Made by a program: the position numbers and the translations under genes. From Neurospora crassa OR74A (lineage: Eukaryota > Ascomycota > Sordariomycetes > Sordariales > Sordariaceae), in assembly GCF_000182925.2 (NCBI RefSeq), contig NC_026502.1:3534001-3598000 (forward strand): a stretch of DNA of 64,000 nucleotides. Direction: 5' to 3'. The notes below the pieces were generated by a model, which was given only the letters and a program-made list of their open reading frames with translations, searched no databases and was not told where the DNA came from. Positions 45,451-57,172 of this stretch are shown here, piece by piece (position 1 is the stretch's first letter; each line of letters opens with the position of its first letter).

Positions 45451-47644
45451 GGTTGCTGTTGTGAATTGAGGCTTGAGAGAAAAGAGTTGTTGCGCGTAAG
45501 TGGTCGTTGAAAGAAATCTTCTCTGCCGGAAATCTGGAGATCGAGAGAGTGCGTGGGTGAGGGAGGTGAAGCAATTGACTCGATCGATGGCGGAGGGGGG
45601 GGGGCTAGGTTTATATAGATACTACCATACTTTCACAGCTTTTGCAGCCCTCATACAGTTCAAGGCATGCCGAATTTTCCGGTTTCTTGCGTTGTTGGTG
45701 TAGGTATGCTTCCGCTTTCCATCCGAAATCGCGTCCGTGTTTGCCCATGACCGCCGCAATATAGAGGCACCTTTTTCACAAGATGAAACATAACGACAAG
45801 GGTCGAAATAGGGTAGTGTTTGCGGGCCAGCCCGGCCTTGTACGATGGTGTCGTCGAGCCTAGGTACGGTTCCTGCCAAGACTCGCCTAGTACGCATGCT
45901 TCCGCCAAATAAATTAAACGAACGAGCAAGGTGGGATTAAGGACAACATGCAGAAGTATGGGAGAAAAGCGATATTAGGTATACAACATGATTAGACCAG
46001 TCCAGACTACGTTGGGGCAAGGCAGGTAGGTACCCCTACCCATGTACCGCCGGTACGAAGCATGAAGCTCAATGTAAAACACCATGCCTGTACCCTACCA
46101 TCCACCCACATTGTTCCCTGACCCATGCTTCCAGCCCTACATTCATCGACAATCTCTTGTACGTGATCGGTGACACCAAGTTTATGATCGGACCAAAAGT
46201 CGGGAAAATCAGATCGCATCATCGTGTAGAGAGGAACAGCAAAAGGGGAGCAAGCCCACAAAAAAACACAAGCGATAAGATGGTGACACAGGATGATTTT
46301 GCTTTATCCTTCGTGTTCATCGCCGAAGGATGAAGGCGCTAACTAGGTAAGCCCAACGGCAGTGCTTCCTATCCGCAGGCATCTTACGAGCGATCAAATA
46401 GCCTCATCAGGGCAATCAATGACAGTCATCTCCTAGGAGTCCGTACGTCTTCCACTTTAAGTGAACACAAGTGCTTTTTGGGTCGTATGTACCAGGGTTG
46501 GATGGAAACTTCATGAAGGAAAGAATGCCATGAAGCAGCATTGAGTTCAGACAAAAATCCAACCAGAAAGAAATCCCGAAAAGACCCAACATGAACAAGT
46601 CGATGCACTAACCAGGACATGAACTACTAATCAATTTCCTACCTCTAGGTAGGTAGCCTAAAGGTGATCTGGCCTGCCGCTCAACCACGACAAGTCCCTA
46701 TTACATACCTACTGTCATTCTCAGCCCTTGTCATGAAAAGGATGATTGGCTGTTCAATGTCGGAGTGTTCGATCACGACAATCTCGAACGATGGAAGAGA
46801 CGTCGATATGTAGAGGTATGGTTAGGGTCCAAAAAAAAAGTCGGCCAAGCATTCAGTTTTCAGGGGCATTCAGATCAAAAGAGGAAATCCGTCCGTCAGT
46901 TAACAAAGAAGAAAAGAAGGAATCTTGCGAATCTGCCGAGCCGGTGCCGGGTGTGAGAGAGAGAGAGACAAAGGCCTTGTAAAGGAAACAATTGGACACA
47001 CTTAGTAGAAGTAAGCTGCCTTTGTATGTCTTGTGAACAGATCCATCCTACCCGGCCCTCCTTTTTCTGAGCATCTGAGCATGAAAACAATGCATACCTA
47101 CCTGGTGTACCTGGTAATGAATGCGGGATAAAAAAAACAAAAAACAAAACGCATTGTCCGTGACTTTCACGATCTCCCCGACGAAGATCTACCGAGAACC
47201 AAGGAGTCCACAAAAGAGGCACCGAGTGTGTTCCTTGAATGACGGTTTTGTACGAAAGAGAATTGTGAAGAAAGTCCATTGTTTCAATAACTTTGGCGTA
47301 GTTCGGGGGAGTGAACAGCGGGTCTGTTCCATCCATCCATCCATCCATCCATCCATACCGCTGCGCTGCGCTGGCGAGAAAGAAGAGATCGGTGAAGAAT
47401 TCCATTGTCAAGGGAAGAACGAGACGAAGGATCGAGAGGTCTCGAGGAGGAGATGGAATGAGGTATAAAATCTGGTCGTGGACCGACTCGTTTCCGAAAA
47501 GTTCAAACCGAAAAAGTCAACAGCCAGCAAGGAACAACAGCAGCGACAACCAGCAAGGAACAACGACAACAACAACAACAATAACAACTCACTTCATCTG
47601 CGACCATTCTTAGAAAACCACCCCACCAAACACATTCGCCCAAC
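45451..47644. other. Intergenic, divergent promoter region
   Basis: Divergent start regions of the secreted protein (minus) and the low-complexity protein (plus) share this 2.2 kb. It holds a (CATC)n microsatellite at about 47328-47357, and a CAA/AAC-rich leader right before the next ATG. ORFs are short. Confidence 0.55.
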
Positions 47645-48529
47645 ATGCCCGAATCCTACTACAGCAGCGCCGGTTACACCCACCCGGTCGAGTACTACAT
47701 CAACTCCGGCCGCGGCCCCGGCTCCACCACCGGCGGCTCCGTAGCGCCCTCGACCGCCTCCATGTCCTCCCAGTCCACCATCCGTCCTACATACGTGAAC
47801 TCCCAAGGCCAACTAGGCATCGACTACCCCAGCAGCCGTGGTGCCTCTCGCCAGTCCCAGTCCCACCACCAAGGCTCATCATACCACTCCCTCCGCGACG
47901 TCGACCCTTCCGACTCCAGCAGCCAAGTCGGAGGAGGTTCCGTGGTATCCACCAGTTCTCGCGCCAGCCGTGCCAGCCGCGCTTCCACCGTCCGCCCCGA
48001 TGACTCCCTCAGTCAGGTTGGCGCTAATCGCAGCCACCCCCGTGGTCGCGGTCGTGACTTATCCGCAAGGGAACTATCCCTCCTTCATGCCCAAGGTGGC
48101 TCACATGCCCCCACGGTAGTTTCCCTCGCCTCGAGTACGCACTCTCAGTCTCAGTCTCAAACCCAGGGCGGCGGCGGCCCGCAATTACTTCCCTACGCTG
48201 ATTCCGACGCTGGTGGTGGGGGATCCGATTTCTCAACTGATAGCACGCTTGTGATCGATATGAGGCGTGATCCAAACTCTAATCGGCGCCAACAACAACA
48301 ACCCCCTGCTCCCCGCAGCAATCAGCAGCATGGAGGCAATAACGGTGCTGGTGGAAGAAATACTTACCCGTCTGAGCCCCCTACTGTGGTCGTCACGGAG
48401 GCGGATATCGCTCGCGGAAGGGAGATGTGGCCTGGTTTGGATCGGGAGAGTATCAAGTGTAGGATGAAGGTAGTGCTGATTCGGGAGGAGGTGCAGAGGA
48501 GGGCGAGGGTTCATCTTGGGTTCCGTTAG
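47645..48529 (+). CDS. Low-complexity Ser/Gln/Gly-rich protein, 294 residues
   Basis: Single exon with ATG in good context after an AAC-rich leader. Most of the protein is disordered: Ser, Gly and Gln runs, QSQSHHQGSSYHSLRDVD, SRASRASRAS and SQSQSQTQGGGG. Only the last 50 residues look folded: VVVTEADIARGREMWPGLD, then KCRMKVVLIREEVQRR, which is helix-forming and basic. The tail would be the most likely conserved part. There is no signal peptide or membrane helix, so a nuclear or cytoplasmic place is likely. Function unknown. Confidence 0.75.
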   Translation: MPESYYSSAGYTHPVEYYINSGRGPGSTTGGSVAPSTASMSSQSTIRPTYVNSQGQLGIDYPSSRGASRQSQSHHQGSSYHSLRDVDPSDSSSQVGGGSVVSTSSRASRASRASTVRPDDSLSQVGANRSHPRGRGRDLSARELSLLHAQGGSHAPTVVSLASSTHSQSQSQTQGGGGPQLLPYADSDAGGGGSDFSTDSTLVIDMRRDPNSNRRQQQQPPAPRSNQQHGGNNGAGGRNTYPSEPPTVVVTEADIARGREMWPGLDRESIKCRMKVVLIREEVQRRARVHLGFR

Positions 48530-49012
48530 GTTGTTGGTGTTTGGGGCCGGTTGTGGCTGTCGTTGTGGTGCTGTAAGTTGTCTGGTACGGTAAGTAAATG
48601 GGTGGGTCGACTTTGTTAGGGTCCTCGGCACTCAGCTTGTTGTTTTTGTTTTGGATTTATTGCTGTTTTTGGGTAACCCAGTGGGGGGAATCTTGTTGTA
48701 ATATGGGATGTTGGTTGTTGATGATCGATACCTTGCTAGATCTGTTAATTTGGAATGTTGCTGTTTTGTTCAAAGGCATATTGTGTTCCTTGTGAGAAGT
48801 TTGTGATGCCTTTATGAATTGATATGTGACCCAGTTTGATGTGACATTTTCCCCGACACTACCAGAGCAACGGCGAGGACAACGCATGACAGAAAACAAC
48901 GGACTGTATCCAATATGTCACTAACACTGAAATATGTCCCCTATGGTATCCAACAGGTAGTAAGGTATATATGCAAATGATTTAACTTCTCAACAACAAG
49001 GACATATCCAAA
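48530..49012. other. Convergent 3' regions
   Basis: The 3' ends of the plus-strand gene at 48529 and the minus-strand gene at 49013 face each other. The sequence is T/G-rich, with no ORF of note. Confidence 0.6.
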
Positions 49013-52000
49013 TTATGCCCAACCTACCACCTTCTTCTTTTGCTCCTGTTGTTCGACACCTTTGACAACAGATGTCCTTCTTCCCAATGAATCGCATGTT
49101 ATTCCGCCATTGACTCCAGCAACTTCTTGAAGCGGCTTCTGTGAACTGCCCGACACCACCCCCAAGGCTTCGTCATTTTCCTCAACCGGACGATAGCCTT
49201 GTCCACTTTTTATTCCTGTTTCCACCGCGAACTGTTGCGGTGCCGACGTAGGCATCATAACAGGCGGGCCGAGAAGCGAAGGTTGTTGCTGGGGAAGCCC
49301 CATGTCTTTGGGTGGGACAAACCCCGGAACAGGACCAATCGGCATGGTCACCGCTTGAATCTTGTTCGTAAGCGTGGGACTGACCGATCTTCCCTCACCT
49401 TCTGGCTTTGAAGGATTCAACATCGAGTAGGAACTTCTCTTAGTATGATCATATGTACCAAGGCCCGCCCCAAAATGGCCGCCAGCCGTGGCAGCAAACG
49501 GCGAACCAGTCGAGTCAATGAGATACGACGCCCTTTCTGCCCTGGGACTTCCCTCCCGGGAGTTCATAAGACTAGCTTGAGAGCCTGCCCACGTTTTTCT
49601 GCGCAGCTTGTTAATCGAATCAAACTCGTCATCGTCCATGAGGGCCAGTTGAGCGAGGGTAGGACTCTGCAGAGATGCCGAGTTACGAACATCAATGGAT
49701 GGCGGAAGGTTGAGACTCATAATGGAGTTACGGTTAGAGTACTCGGACGTTTCCGTGATGGGTGTCAGAGTAGGTTCACGACATACGACACGGCCACTCT
49801 TGGACCGGAAGACGCCTTCGCCTACAGGGCCGAAGTAGCCACCATAAGAATACTGGAAGGGGTCCTCTGAGTCCGGGGGATTCCGGCTAGAGGGTGAACT
49901 GCCGTAGCCATGGCCTGATTGGGCCAAGGGAGCAGAGTAGAAGCCGAACTCTTGACCGTACCAACCATCAGAGTCGTTCGCTAGTGCACTAGCGTTCGCT
50001 TCAGCAATGATGGCCTCATCGTCAAAGTCGTAATCGTCCAAGCCGTCGCCAAAGCCATCATCATCGTTTTCGTAGTCGTCCAGTTCGTTTCGTTGTACGA
50101 AGTCGTGCGACTGGGCCGAATCGGTGGGTGACATGACAGTAGGCTCTTCGGGTATGTCAGGTGACGAACTTCTCTGGAACTTGCCAGATTCTGCTGCTCT
50201 TTGTGCCGCTTCGGCCAGGGCCGCCTGGTATGCCAGATCAAGGCCAGATATCGACATTTGTTGCATGGCTTGGGTAGGCATCTGAGGGAGCTGGGTGGAA
50301 GAAGCATCTTCTCCAGTCGCAAGGGCATTCATGGAGCCGGAAGCCGTCGACTGCGCTGGGTCAACACCAGGGGCAGCTGCGGCATTGGACTCGGCAAGTT
50401 GGGCCAGCTGCCGAGCCCGCGCCTGCTCAGCAGCTCGAGCAAAAGCACCCGGGATAGGGCGGCCATATTGATCGGTGTCGTCGAGATCAAAGAGGGATTC
50501 GTCAAAATGGGTGCCATCGCCCTGAAAGTCTAGTTCATCTGCCAAGCCGTTGTCAAAGTAGATGTCGCCATCATCCTCTCTGCGGGTGGGGTTGGTCGGT
50601 GGCAGTCCGATAGGAACAGGCTCTGCAGTGATTCGTGCAGGAGCAGTTTCGGGGCTTGATGACTGCTGTGGCACTGGAATAGCTGGTGTGGGAGCAGCCT
50701 GGTCAGGTATCGTGGCCCATTTTGGTAAATCGGGAGTACTGTTCTCCGTCACGGATGAGGCGACGGGCTGGTCGGTCTCATTGCTGGGCGTTGACGCGAT
50801 GAGAGGGCTACGGGGGGTGATGGGGCCGGAGCCTTTGTTTGATCGCTGAAACTCAAACCCAGCAAAGTTCTCTTGATCATTGTCTGGGTCTGAATCCGTA
50901 TCATGCTCGTTACCTTGACTTTCCCCAGAAAGCTCTTCATAACCAGCATTGGCCCCCGGAAATGGCTCCTCTAGATCATCGTAGTCCGCGTTAGCCCCCG
51001 GAATTGGCTCCTCCATATAGTCATCCTCGTAATCCGCATTAACACCGGGGATCGGCTCTTCCAGGCCGTCGTCGTCCATCATGGCGTCATAGTCGAAATC
51101 TTCCTCTTCCAGGTCATCAAATCTGGAATCGTGTTCTTGCCTCAGCGCACTTGTGGCGCCGCCCCCCTTCTCTCGCTGACGCTGTCGATGTCGTTCTTCC
51201 AACGCCTTCTCCTCATCGGCTGAGCCCATCATGTCGAAACTGAACCGAGACGATGTGCTCTTCATGTGTTTCGGGAGGCCGAACAAGGCAGAGTCTCGAA
51301 TAGATCGCTTGGATACGTTGCGTGATGTCGCGGTTTGGATTGAAGCGTTGGCGTTGGGGCCGGCTCTGGTCACAGTCAGAGTGTCCTGAGATGCCACCGA
51401 TGACGAAGGATTCTGGGCGGGAACGGGATCATCCCTGAGCTGTACTGACGGCCGCGCATCCTGTTCAACCGGCGAAGAGTTGGCAAGAGACGGTGATGGT
51501 AAGCTATCTACTGGTATTGATCTCGCATCACTGTTGCCCCTGGTCGGTCCCATGACCTGCACCCCCGATGAAGGGAAAAAGGAAACGTCATCGAGACCAG
51601 GAGTCAGAACTTGTGAAGTGCCCGCGAATGTGCTACCTGTACTCGCTTCCGCTGCATGTGGGTTTGACGTGGCATCGTTACTTGGAGACTCCTTAACAGG
51701 ACTGACAGCAGCCTCCTTCTGCGACGTCGTCCGCTTGGGTCTGGGAGCACTGAAGTCGTGGACCTTTGTGCCCCGGATACGTGGGTCATAGGTGGGCTCA
51801 GCCGAGGAGGACAGAGGTGGCAGATCTGGTGGGTTTTGCGCAGTCTTCCTCCTCATCCACAAATTGGATACCGAGTGTTTCTTGAGGAAAGGCAAAGACT
51901 TTTTGGATTTTGCGGATTCCGGGGTGGTGATGGCTTTGGTGGCTGGCTCGCTAGCCATGCGCTTCCCCGTCGGACGTTTGCCGAAAGGGCTACTGCTATT

Positions 52001-52426
52001 GAGGTCGGTTGGGGTCACGAAGGACGAGATCTTACTCAGTCTCGTAGCCAAGGACGCCCGAGTAGCGGCGGTCGTGTCGATGGGCGGCGGGGCCTGCCTT
52101 GTTCTCGACTTGTGACTTTCCGAAGGTTGGCTGGAGGCCGAACTTCCGGCGGACTGATACATCTGCAGAGGCATTCCACTAACTGAAGCTGCTGCACTGA
52201 TGCCTCCATTGTCGCTGATATTTGGTATCGGTTTTGGGGTTGTCGAGAGGGTGGATGGAAGGTGGGAGGAGCTAGCTGATCTGGTTGGCTGTGGTCGGCC
52301 ATCGGAAGCTGTCGGAGGCTGGAGTGTAGTATCCAGGTCCAAGGAGCTCACTTGGCCGGGCACGGGAGATGACGGCGTGGAAGGTGGTCGTCGGAGGTGT
52401 AGTCGTGATAACATTGTCGGGGCCAT
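49013..52426 (-). CDS. Large disordered fungal protein, 1137 residues, function unknown
   Basis: One uninterrupted exon. Most of the sequence is disordered and Ser/Pro-rich. It opens MAPTMLSRLHLRRPPSTPSSP and has basic patches such as KSKKSLPFLKKHSVSNLW (near residue 175), acidic tracts in the middle, and a second acidic region near residue 800 with DDDGFGDGLDDYDFDDEAII. Near 49800-49960 is a better-ordered stretch, SDGWYGQEFGFYSAPL then FRSKSGRVVCREPTLTPIT, probably the conserved core. Three tandem copies of a 14-residue acidic unit sit in the middle (50935-51063). There are no enzyme motifs and no membrane helix. It is clearly a real gene (continuous frame, even codon use) but I do not recognise a family. 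A cytoskeletal or signalling scaffold would fit the composition; that is only inference. Confidence 0.8.
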   Translation of the reverse strand: MAPTMLSRLHLRRPPSTPSSPVPGQVSSLDLDTTLQPPTASDGRPQPTRSASSSHLPSTLSTTPKPIPNISDNGGISAAASVSGMPLQMYQSAGSSASSQPSESHKSRTRQAPPPIDTTAATRASLATRLSKISSFVTPTDLNSSSPFGKRPTGKRMASEPATKAITTPESAKSKKSLPFLKKHSVSNLWMRRKTAQNPPDLPPLSSSAEPTYDPRIRGTKVHDFSAPRPKRTTSQKEAAVSPVKESPSNDATSNPHAAEASTGSTFAGTSQVLTPGLDDVSFFPSSGVQVMGPTRGNSDARSIPVDSLPSPSLANSSPVEQDARPSVQLRDDPVPAQNPSSSVASQDTLTVTRAGPNANASIQTATSRNVSKRSIRDSALFGLPKHMKSTSSRFSFDMMGSADEEKALEERHRQRQREKGGGATSALRQEHDSRFDDLEEEDFDYDAMMDDDGLEEPIPGVNADYEDDYMEEPIPGANADYDDLEEPFPGANAGYEELSGESQGNEHDTDSDPDNDQENFAGFEFQRSNKGSGPITPRSPLIASTPSNETDQPVASSVTENSTPDLPKWATIPDQAAPTPAIPVPQQSSSPETAPARITAEPVPIGLPPTNPTRREDDGDIYFDNGLADELDFQGDGTHFDESLFDLDDTDQYGRPIPGAFARAAEQARARQLAQLAESNAAAAPGVDPAQSTASGSMNALATGEDASSTQLPQMPTQAMQQMSISGLDLAYQAALAEAAQRAAESGKFQRSSSPDIPEEPTVMSPTDSAQSHDFVQRNELDDYENDDDGFGDGLDDYDFDDEAIIAEANASALANDSDGWYGQEFGFYSAPLAQSGHGYGSSPSSRNPPDSEDPFQYSYGGYFGPVGEGVFRSKSGRVVCREPTLTPITETSEYSNRNSIMSLNLPPSIDVRNSASLQSPTLAQLALMDDDEFDSINKLRRKTWAGSQASLMNSREGSPRAERASYLIDSTGSPFAATAGGHFGAGLGTYDHTKRSSYSMLNPSKPEGEGRSVSPTLTNKIQAVTMPIGPVPGFVPPKDMGLPQQQPSLLGPPVMMPTSAPQQFAVETGIKSGQGYRPVEENDEALGVVSGSSQKPLQEVAGVNGGITCDSLGRRTSVVKGVEQQEQKKKVVGWA
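50935..51063 (-). repeat. In-gene acidic tandem repeat, three units of about 14 residues
   Basis: Read on the minus strand: EEPIPGVNADYEDDY, EEPIPGANADYDDL and EEPFPGANAGYEEL. The units differ by a few residues, so the repeat is old enough to have diverged but still kept in frame. Confidence 0.85.
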
Positions 52427-55400
52427 CTATCTCGACTGCTACTACTCGCGGGTACCTCGAAGGTATATATATATATGTGTGTGTGTATGTGTGTATGTGA
52501 TATGAGCTCGTGCGGCGAGGCTATGTGACAGGCGAAGTCTAGCGAGGATCGACGTGGTTAGAGAGATGGCATCGAATATCCCCAAGGGAGCGTGGTCCCG
52601 CGGACGGATCGGGAGCAATTAGTGGTGTCTCAATGTCAACTGTGGGAGAAGTAAACTTGGTTCGGTGTTGTGGTCGGGGTGGAAGAGACGAAAGAGAGAG
52701 AGAGAGAGAGACCGTCGTCGTCGTCGTCGTCGTCGTTGTTGCTGTGACTGTTTTTGTTGCCGTCTGATGATGATGTCGTCAGGCGATAGGCGGGGTCGCG
52801 CTAATGTAAGGGGAATCGTTATTCGGGATGGCGAGGACCGAGATGAGGTGTGATTGCGAAGCCGTCCTCCGCCCGAGTGCCGCGTGTGGTGAGCAAGGCG
52901 CGATGAACAGCAAGTGGGTATCCAAAAAGAGAGACAAGCAGAAGATTAGATATCCAGAGCCAGCCAGCTACCTACTTGATGGCAGGCATGTGTCGGTCTG
53001 GGAAGAGGCGTGAATGGCGACAGACGGTTGGGGATCCGGAGGGGTTGTCGAGGTTCCTCCAAGAAGAAAGAAGGAGGGGAAATGGAAAAGTTGGAAGATA
53101 AGTTGTGAACCAAGGGAGCAAGAAAGAGATGATTGCGAGCGAGCGATAAGCGGAAATTGCAAGTTCCATGCAGGTGCGCGAATGACAGGACCGGATTGAA
53201 GATCAAGAAGGTTCAATGTCGCAGCTTTCCAGGTCTGTTTCTAGCGAATGACCGCTGAAGATAGGCCTTGGCCTAAGCAAGCACGGCACCCAAGCGTCGC
53301 CAGGAACATTACTACCTATGTACTTAGTGTAGCTTAGGTGATGTTGCTGCAAATGTGGGGCCCCAGACACCCACCGGATTGATGACGCCGGTGGGTTGAG
53401 CTTGCCGATCTTTTTAGAGGGACAGTGTTGAGCACGCATTGGCCACCACTAGGTACCTACTCTTGGCATGAAGACCATTGTCCAGACATGTTGGGTGTCT
53501 CTTTACAACAAAGCTTTACACTTAGGATGGGAGAGAATATACAGATAAAGAACTGTACAGTGTAGACTACATCTTGGTGTCAGTCTTTGATACCTCACAT
53601 TCAAACCACTACCAGTAGAGGTAATAAGTCAGCTAGATTTTGTTGGCACCCGCTAGATGTACACTTTGCCTCTCGACGTCACTTGTCTCGAGTCTTGATA
53701 GCGCCAAGAACAGTCCTTTTATTCTTCCACTTTTCAGTTAGTGCTAGCAATTTAGCCTGGCGCAAAAAAGGCAGCGGCGGGGTCCTCTAGCTCACTGTTC
53801 CTGGCACGTGCCTCGCCCCGGAACGGCCCTGCTAGACCTGCCCCTTTACCCCTGTTGTCCTTTTACTGCTACAACTTGAACTGAACCTTAGCTCTATTTA
53901 ACAGGACTTTATCCAGTCCCAGCTCCCGTCTCTTCATGGCATCGTCTCGGTTTCAGTAGGTATTTGGACAATCGTCAAGTCGACACCTCAATAAAGTACG
54001 CGACTTGAGGAACGGAAGACGACGTCTCGACCGGCAGTTACCGCCCATCTCTCGCCTCTATCTCACTTGTCTGGTACCCATTGAGTTTCCTGCAATCAAA
54101 GGCTTTGGTGTTCCTTGGGTCATATATCTTTCGGAAGAAAACGGGCATCCTTCAGCCATGATGTCCAAGTTCAAGCATACGGCCCCATGAACTCCCAGGT
54201 CAGGATCCTTAAACAAGTCAATTTGATGCCATCCCACTTGGTTGGCAATAAATGTTTCTTCGTCACGGTCTTGAATTGAACACGCATAGCTTCAACATGG
54301 GTTTTAACCTAGGTCCAAAAGGCCAAGTCCGGGTTTGACTGATGGCGCATCTTGTTGGGAAACTCACCGTCACATAGCCACCCCTAACCCTGATTTGTCT
54401 TGGCAAACCAACATCCATGATCCGGCCCCCCTCCCTCAAGGCCATCAGTCAACAAAGATGGCATATCCTCGACTCATTCCGCCCCTTGATGGGAAACAAA
54501 CTAGAAAAACAACCTCTTTAACCATTGGTCGTCCTGGCAATGTTCAAATCAGAGATATTACTATACTATGAGCCTGTCGACGCCCGGCTTTACCCCCTCC
54601 ATCTGCTCTGGGTTCTTTTCCATCAACATCCAGCATAAATCACACCACCAATCTGTAACAGCTTGCCTGATAAGGACAAATCTAGAGAAAACCATGAGCG
54701 AGTCCATTCGTAAGAAGGATCACACCCATCGCTCAGTACAAAACGAGAAGGGACAGCTAGACACGGCATCGGCAGTTGGTGGCTCGGGGTGGACATATTC
54801 ACCCGGCATGACATGTCGTCAAAAGAAGAGCTCCGACCTCTCACCCCATTGGTTACTTGAAAAGGACAGGGGGGCTGCAGACGACATGAGCCGCATGTTA
54901 CTGCAGTAACTCGATCCAGGGGGGGGGGGGGGCACTGGAGACGTCCTCAGCTCGGCTTTGTCTGAGTCCCTCGGGGGCAGGTCGGCGCTGGACCCGGGAC
55001 ATGTCACCCAGCCACGTGGATCCCTTACGGCCCTCTCTGCGACCAGCCCGAGCCGCAGGCCGGCGGTATCAAACTCTCAGTTGCGCATCTGATGTGATGC
55101 GAGATGGACTGTTTTCGTGGGTAGTAACAGCATCCACACCTCCCAAGATCGGGAACACATGATGTGGGTGGGTAGGTGGGTGGTAGTCCCGATGAACACC
55201 AGCGGAACGATAGACGTGTGTCCCCCCTCGTATTCTCGCCTTGACAGGTCACACCACCACAATCCTGATCAACAGCAAGTATGTCCAGAAGGTTGGGCTG
55301 GCACCATGGCTTCATGCCGGCATTAAGTCGACAACGTTCGGTTGGTGGAGCATGGAGGCCCATCCACCTTGTGTTGTTGAATGGCATGCTGTCCCCGGTG

Positions 55401-57172
55401 CCCCAGCCCCGGACCGGACCGTCGTCCGTTCACCCCTGAGCTCTGGTAGGCTGGCCCTGTTTACAAACAAACATACGGTAAAGCCCCAACATTGACGCAA
55501 CGCATTTGCGTCGAATACATACTACAAAATGGAGCACGAATCGGCTCGCCTTGCCTGCTGCTGCTGCTGGACTGTCATGTTTCGCTTACCCGGCCGGAAT
55601 TAACGATATTGGTCTGCATCATATCATCTGTACAATTTATTTTGCACTACCGGACGGTCAACCTGACGCTTCCCCGGTCTCCCTCTCGCGCCCCCTTTTA
55701 TTCTCCGAGAACTGGCTGCTCACTGTGATGCGCCCCCAAACAGCCAACATGCCTAGGAGGGACGGGAGTAGGGGTAGGATTTACATATGTTGGAGACACC
55801 CTTGCACGCGTACAAAAGGTCTCGCTCGCTTGTGGACATGGAAATAAAGAGAGAGTTCCGTCTTCACGATCTGTTTGTGTTTGTTGTGTTCCTGTTTCCT
55901 TTCTCACCATAAGAAAGATGACGGGAAAACAAAACACTTCCCTTGTCTCTTTTTTCACCCACATTTTCTTCCCCATCGTCATCTCCCCACAAGCGTTGTC
56001 TGAGATGACAAAGTTCATCGCAAGTGCGCGCGGCTCTTGTCCCCCTTGGGTTCCCTTGTAGGCGATGTTGACGTCCATCAATGTCCACCGCCCAACAACA
56101 CTAAAAGCCAACCCCCTGTAGCGCAATGCCAGGACGGGCGTCTCGTTGGCGGGCCTCTTGGTCCCCCCCCGCCGAGAAGGAAGCTGGAACCTGAACCAAG
56201 GCTAGGTGGTCTAGGTAAAACAGCTTGGGTTCGCCTTTCAGGGTTCAGAGGGCGACGTGGCGTTGTATTACAGTGGTATTATGCACCATCCATCGATCCA
56301 ATGGCCGCTGCAGGAACCGGACAGGGAAGAGACGGGCGGCATAGTGTTCTTTTCTGCTTTTCCAAGCCAAACTGTGTGTCTCTTTAAGTCAAGGTAGTAA
56401 CTTGTTGCAACATTGGAGGGCAGAAAACAAAAAAGTAACTCGAGGCCATTTCGGGTCACAATCCAATGGGCATCCATCCATAATCTGCCCACCATCGCAA
56501 ATGCGTCAGCGCGCACTTTAGGCCATCATCGCCAGCGCCTTTGACGCTATGGAGCACCTGGAAACTTGCGGAAAACACACACCCAGCATCTGCTGTTGTT
56601 GTTGTTCCTGGGGCTGGTGATTCCACATCAGCACACAACACAACACTACACAGAATGGGCGGCGGCTTTCCCTTCCTAGTCCCGCGTCCGCGCCCGCGGG
56701 GATTGGGGCGGAAGCATGATCCAATCCAACACACACTGACAGGGCCCCGGCCAACGGACCGGCGGACACGGCCCAGGTTGACACAGGTAGGGCTCGTGGT
56801 CTGATCCATATCTGGTCATCAAAAAGGGAGGGAGGGCTATGCCCCCGATCGTTGTTCTGGTCCCCCTACTTACATCTTTTTTCGTGACCGAGGGGAAGGA
56901 AATCCTTTTTTTCTTCCCAAACTTATTCTTTCTTTCCCCTCTTACAAACCACTTTTGCCACATAACTTGATCTCATCCTCGATCGATCTCAAGCAATCTG
57001 GAGAGCATCAGTGAGAGGCATCACTGGCAACCACCATCATCCCCTCATACCCATCTATCTATCTATTTATCTATACCTTATCTACCTACCTCTCTCTTTG
57101 ACAGACCTCCTATACACTGCATATCGTCATTATCATTGCCAACAATCCCTATCAATAAGCCCATCTCAAACA
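52427..57172. other. Long intergenic interval
   Basis: About 4.7 kb. The left end is the promoter of the minus-strand 1137-residue gene, with TA/TG dinucleotide runs (about 52462-52496), a GA run then (GTC)n near 52694-52740. A G12 run lies near 54920-54931. The right end holds the (TCTA)n leader region of the zinc-finger gene near 57052-57075. ORFs reach at most 142 codons and none is recognised. Confidence 0.5.

Noticed and set aside
54915-54935. G-run near 54920 as a quadruplex control element
   Set aside because: A single run without further G-tracts nearby is only a simple repeat.
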